Shown piece after piece: positions 61,572 through 64,000 of a stretch of 64,000 bases of DNA. Position 1 is the first letter of the stretch, and every line of letters starts with the position of its first letter. A program made the translations under genes and the position numbers. The stretch covers positions 521,001 to 585,000 of the forward strand of contig JADJOT010000002.1 in the NCBI GenBank assembly GCA_016713625.1, written 5' to 3'. Origin of the DNA: Candidatus Accumulibacter affinis (GTDB lineage: Bacteria > Pseudomonadota > Gammaproteobacteria > Burkholderiales > Rhodocyclaceae). The notes beneath the pieces were generated by a model. The model made no database searches. It had not been told where the DNA came from and was given only the letters and a program-made list of their open reading frames with translations.

Positions 61572-62525
61572 ATGCGCATCCTACTGGTAAAGACTTCGTC
61601 GCTCGGTGATGTAATTCACAATCTGCCGGTGGTCAGCGATCTGCGCCTGAGCTTTCCCGAAGCACGCATTGACTGGTGTGTCGAGGAGGCCTTTGCCGAT
61701 ATTCCACGCCTGCATGCCGCCGTCGATCAGGTGATCCCGGTCGCCGTCAGGCGCTGGCGCGGGAACCTGGGCAGACTGTCCACCTGGCGGGAAATTGGCG
61801 ATTTCAGGCGACGCATCGGCGGCACGGACTACCAGCTGGTGCTCGATACGCAAGGGCTGCTGAAGAGCGCGTTGATCGCCCGACAGGCCAATGGCAGACA
61901 TTGCGGCTACGCTGCCGAAGCCGCACGCGAACCGCTCGCGGCACGTTTCTATGACGCCACCTTCGTCATCCCGCGCAACGTGCACGCGGTGCAACGCAAC
62001 CGCTGGCTGGCCGCCGCCGCTCTCGATTACCCGCTCGAGCTGCCGCTCGACTACGGCATCTCGGCACCAGCCCCTGAGACGGCCTGGCTCAAGGAGGAGC
62101 GCCTGGCGATTCTGCTGACCGCCACCAGCCGCGATGACAAGCTGTGGGACGAACAGCACTGGTGCGCGGTGGCCATGGCGTTGCGCGAGGGCGGGCTGAT
62201 ACCCGTGCTGCCGGCCGGCAATGTGCTGGAACGACAACGTGCCGAACGCATCGCCGCCGTGGTCGACGGGGCGATTGCGGCGCCCCCGCTCAGCCTGCCG
62301 CAGATCGCCACGCTGATGGCCCGCGCCAGTCTGGCGATCGGTGTCGATACCGGCCTGGCACACCTGGCTGCGGCCTTGCGAGTACCGGTCATTGCCCTTT
62401 ACATCGCGAGCGAACCGGCGCTGACCGGCGTCTATGGAACGGGCTTCGTGCGCAATCTCGGCCACCCTGGCGCGCCACCGTCGGTACACCAAGTCCTGAG
62501 CGTGGTCGAGCAGGCGTTGCGCTGA
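61572..62525 (+). CDS. waaC: LPS heptosyltransferase I
   Basis: A 317-residue glycosyltransferase of family GT9. N-terminal MRILLVKTSSLGDVIHNLPV and C-terminal ASLAIGVDTGLAHLAAAL (donor binding) are typical. It adds the first heptose to Kdo2-lipid A at the inner membrane. The ATG at 61572 is chosen by the conserved start. Its TGA overlaps the waaA ATG by one base (TGATG). Confidence 0.92.
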   Translation: MRILLVKTSSLGDVIHNLPVVSDLRLSFPEARIDWCVEEAFADIPRLHAAVDQVIPVAVRRWRGNLGRLSTWREIGDFRRRIGGTDYQLVLDTQGLLKSALIARQANGRHCGYAAEAAREPLAARFYDATFVIPRNVHAVQRNRWLAAAALDYPLELPLDYGISAPAPETAWLKEERLAILLTATSRDDKLWDEQHWCAVAMALREGGLIPVLPAGNVLERQRAERIAAVVDGAIAAPPLSLPQIATLMARASLAIGVDTGLAHLAAALRVPVIALYIASEPALTGVYGTGFVRNLGHPGAPPSVHQVLSVVEQALR

Positions 62526-63799
62526 TGTGTCGCCTGCTCTATTCGCTGCTCTTCTATCTCGCCATGCCCCTGATCTGGCTGCGCCTGCTGTGGCGCGCGC
62601 GCAAACAGCCCGAGTATCTGCAGCAGCTGGGCGAGCGGCACGGCTTCTATGCGCCGTGCCTGCCCCTGCCGCTGATCTGGCTGCACGCCGTGTCGGTCGG
62701 CGAGACGCGCGCTGCCGAGCCCTTGATCGAATCGTTGCTGCACGCCTATCCCGAGCACCGGATGCTGCTGACGCACATGACGCCAACCGGCCGGGCGACT
62801 GGTCATGAGCTGCTGGCCAGGTATCCGGGGCGTCTGCTCCAGGCCTATCTTCCCTACGACCTGCCCGATGCCTGCGGGCGTTTTCTCGATCACTTCCAGC
62901 CACAACTCGGGCTGCTGATGGAAACCGAGCTATGGCCAAACCTGATCGAGGCCGCCAGACGCCGCGATCTGCCGATTGCGCTGATCAACGCCCGCCTGTC
63001 GGTCCGTTCACAGCGCGGCTATGCCCGCCTGCGTGGGCTGATCGAGCCGGCGCTGGCGTCTTTGAGCATCATTGCCGCGCAGACGGCGGCCGACGGCGAA
63101 CGTCTGCAACAGCTTGGCGCCCGGCAGATCAATATCTGCGGCAATCTCAAGTTTGACGTCACCCCGGCCCCCGACAAGCTGCAATTGGGCGGGCGGTGGC
63201 GGCAGGCGCTCGGATCTCGCGCGATCTGGCTGGCGGCGAGTACCCGCGAGGGAGAGGAAGCGCTGATCCTCGACGCTTTCGCCGCCATGCGCGTTCCCGA
63301 GCTGCTATTGCTGCTGGTTCCGCGGCATCCACAACGCTTTGCCGAGGTTGCCGGATTGATCGGCGAGCGCCGCCTGGCGTTTTGCCGGCGCAGTACCGGC
63401 GAGCTGCCGAGCCGGGAAACGCAGGTCTGGCTGGGCGACAGCATGGGCGAAATGGCTGCTTATTATGCTCTCGCGGACCTGGCGTTGATCGGCGGTACGC
63501 TGCTGCCGTTCGGCGGGCAGAATCTGATCGAGGCAGCTGCCTGCGGCTGTCCGGTCCTGCTCGGCCCGCACAGCTTCAACTTTGCCCAGGCCAGTCAGGA
63601 TGCAATGGCCTGTGGGGCCGCGCGTCAGATTGTCGACGCAGCACAGGCTGCGCTGACCGCAGCAGACCTGTTCCAGCACCGAGCAGAGCTGTTGGCCATG
63701 CGCACGGCGGCCAGGAACTTCAGCCAGGCACACCGCGGTGCCACCGCGCGCACGCTGGCCCTGATCCAGCGGCTTATGGCGCCTCGAACAGCGAATTGA
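62525..63799 (+). CDS. waaA: Kdo transferase
   Basis: A 424-residue GT30 enzyme that transfers Kdo to lipid A. It has the N-terminal membrane-anchor-like start (LLYSLLFYLAMPLIWLRLLW), WLHAVSVGETRAAEPL, METELWPNLI and the C-terminal GGTLLPFGGQNLIEAAACG. It is co-translated with waaC. Its 3' end overlaps the tolC-family gene on the opposite strand by 26 bp. Confidence 0.94.
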   Translation: MCRLLYSLLFYLAMPLIWLRLLWRARKQPEYLQQLGERHGFYAPCLPLPLIWLHAVSVGETRAAEPLIESLLHAYPEHRMLLTHMTPTGRATGHELLARYPGRLLQAYLPYDLPDACGRFLDHFQPQLGLLMETELWPNLIEAARRRDLPIALINARLSVRSQRGYARLRGLIEPALASLSIIAAQTAADGERLQQLGARQINICGNLKFDVTPAPDKLQLGGRWRQALGSRAIWLAASTREGEEALILDAFAAMRVPELLLLLVPRHPQRFAEVAGLIGERRLAFCRRSTGELPSRETQVWLGDSMGEMAAYYALADLALIGGTLLPFGGQNLIEAAACGCPVLLGPHSFNFAQASQDAMACGAARQIVDAAQAALTAADLFQHRAELLAMRTAARNFSQAHRGATARTLALIQRLMAPRTAN

Positions 63800-64000
63800 T
63801 TCTTTCGAGGTCGCTTTCGGCGAGCGAGCCGACCGCCGCCTTCAGCTTGAGCTGGGCCAGCAGGGTGTTGAAACGGGCCTTGGCCAGATCGCGCCGGGTA
63901 ACGTAGACCTGATTCTCGGCGTTGAGGACGTCGATGTTGATGCGTACGCCAACCTCGTAGCCGAGCCGGTTCGACTCCAGCGAACTGAGGCTGGAAACCA
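63774..64000 (-). CDS. TolC-family outer membrane protein, C-terminal part
   Basis: 75 codons of the 3' end are in the window. The minus strand reads SSLSSLESNRLGYEVGVRINIDVLNAENQVYVTRRDLAKARFNTLLAQLKLKAAVG and ends at TAA 63774-63776. This is the conserved C-terminal helix region of TolC-type exporters (GYEVGxRTxxDVLxAxxxLYxAxRDLxxARY). It is the outer-membrane channel for type I secretion and efflux. The rest lies beyond the window. Confidence 0.85.
   Translation of the reverse strand, partial: VSSLSSLESNRLGYEVGVRINIDVLNAENQVYVTRRDLAKARFNTLLAQLKLKAAVGSLAESDLERINSLFEAP

Overview
The window looks like a chromosomal piece of a GC-rich betaproteobacterium. The best guess is the Rhodocyclales / Candidatus Accumulibacter group, inferred from gene order and protein style rather than from any search. 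Supporting blocks are petA-petB-petC-sspA-sspB, ffs-dnaX-ybaB-recR and an LPS-core pair waaC-waaA. Most of the sequence is ordinary housekeeping DNA, interrupted by one very large accessory region at about 2.8-41.5 kb.

Layout. 0.1-2.8 kb: comF facing away from bioB-bioC (biotin synthesis). 2.8-4.1 kb: a REP-like hairpin, a frameshifted hypothetical gene and a higBA-type toxin-antitoxin pair. 4.3-31.4 kb: a sapC-family gene and, upstream on the same strand, a giant gene. The giant gene's 5' part is one uninterrupted frame of about 7,170 codons carrying an N-terminal LEPR-XLL motif. With its 3' pieces (separated by three one-base indels and one in-frame TGA) the product would be about 8,700 residues. 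It reads in order: LEPR-XLL, a huge filamentous beta-helix region, Calx-beta-like domains, a long RTX calcium-binding region, two laminin-G-like domains and a zinc-protease-like domain. This is most simply a secreted or surface adhesin/matrix protein, with SapC as a possible partner. 31.6-33.8 kb: mobile-element wreckage, namely an IS66 transposase tail ending on a 32-bp palindrome, two overlapping tyrosine recombinases, and a small gene with an internal TGA. 34.2-41.1 kb: a defence-type locus with a Cap4/DUF4297-like nuclease fused to a STAND NTPase and a long C-terminal region (Avs-like), split by an in-frame TAA and followed by an overlapping small gene.

41.5-64.0 kb is core-like: a methyltransferase and a MIF-family tautomerase, tRNA-Phe with a clear promoter and terminator, the stringent-starvation and cytochrome bc1 operon, recR-ybaB-dnaX with the SRP RNA, a truncated aldehyde-dehydrogenase-like gene with a D-2-hydroxyacid dehydrogenase, queD, zapE, a lone secretin-domain protein, a PAS-GGDEF protein, metY, a TauE/SafE permease, rfbD-rfbB, manC/algA, waaC-waaA, and the 3' end of a tolC-family gene.

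Caution: petA and queD, both normally intact, each carry a single-base frameshift next to a short homopolymer. Some of the other lesions in the window may therefore be sequencing or assembly errors rather than biology.
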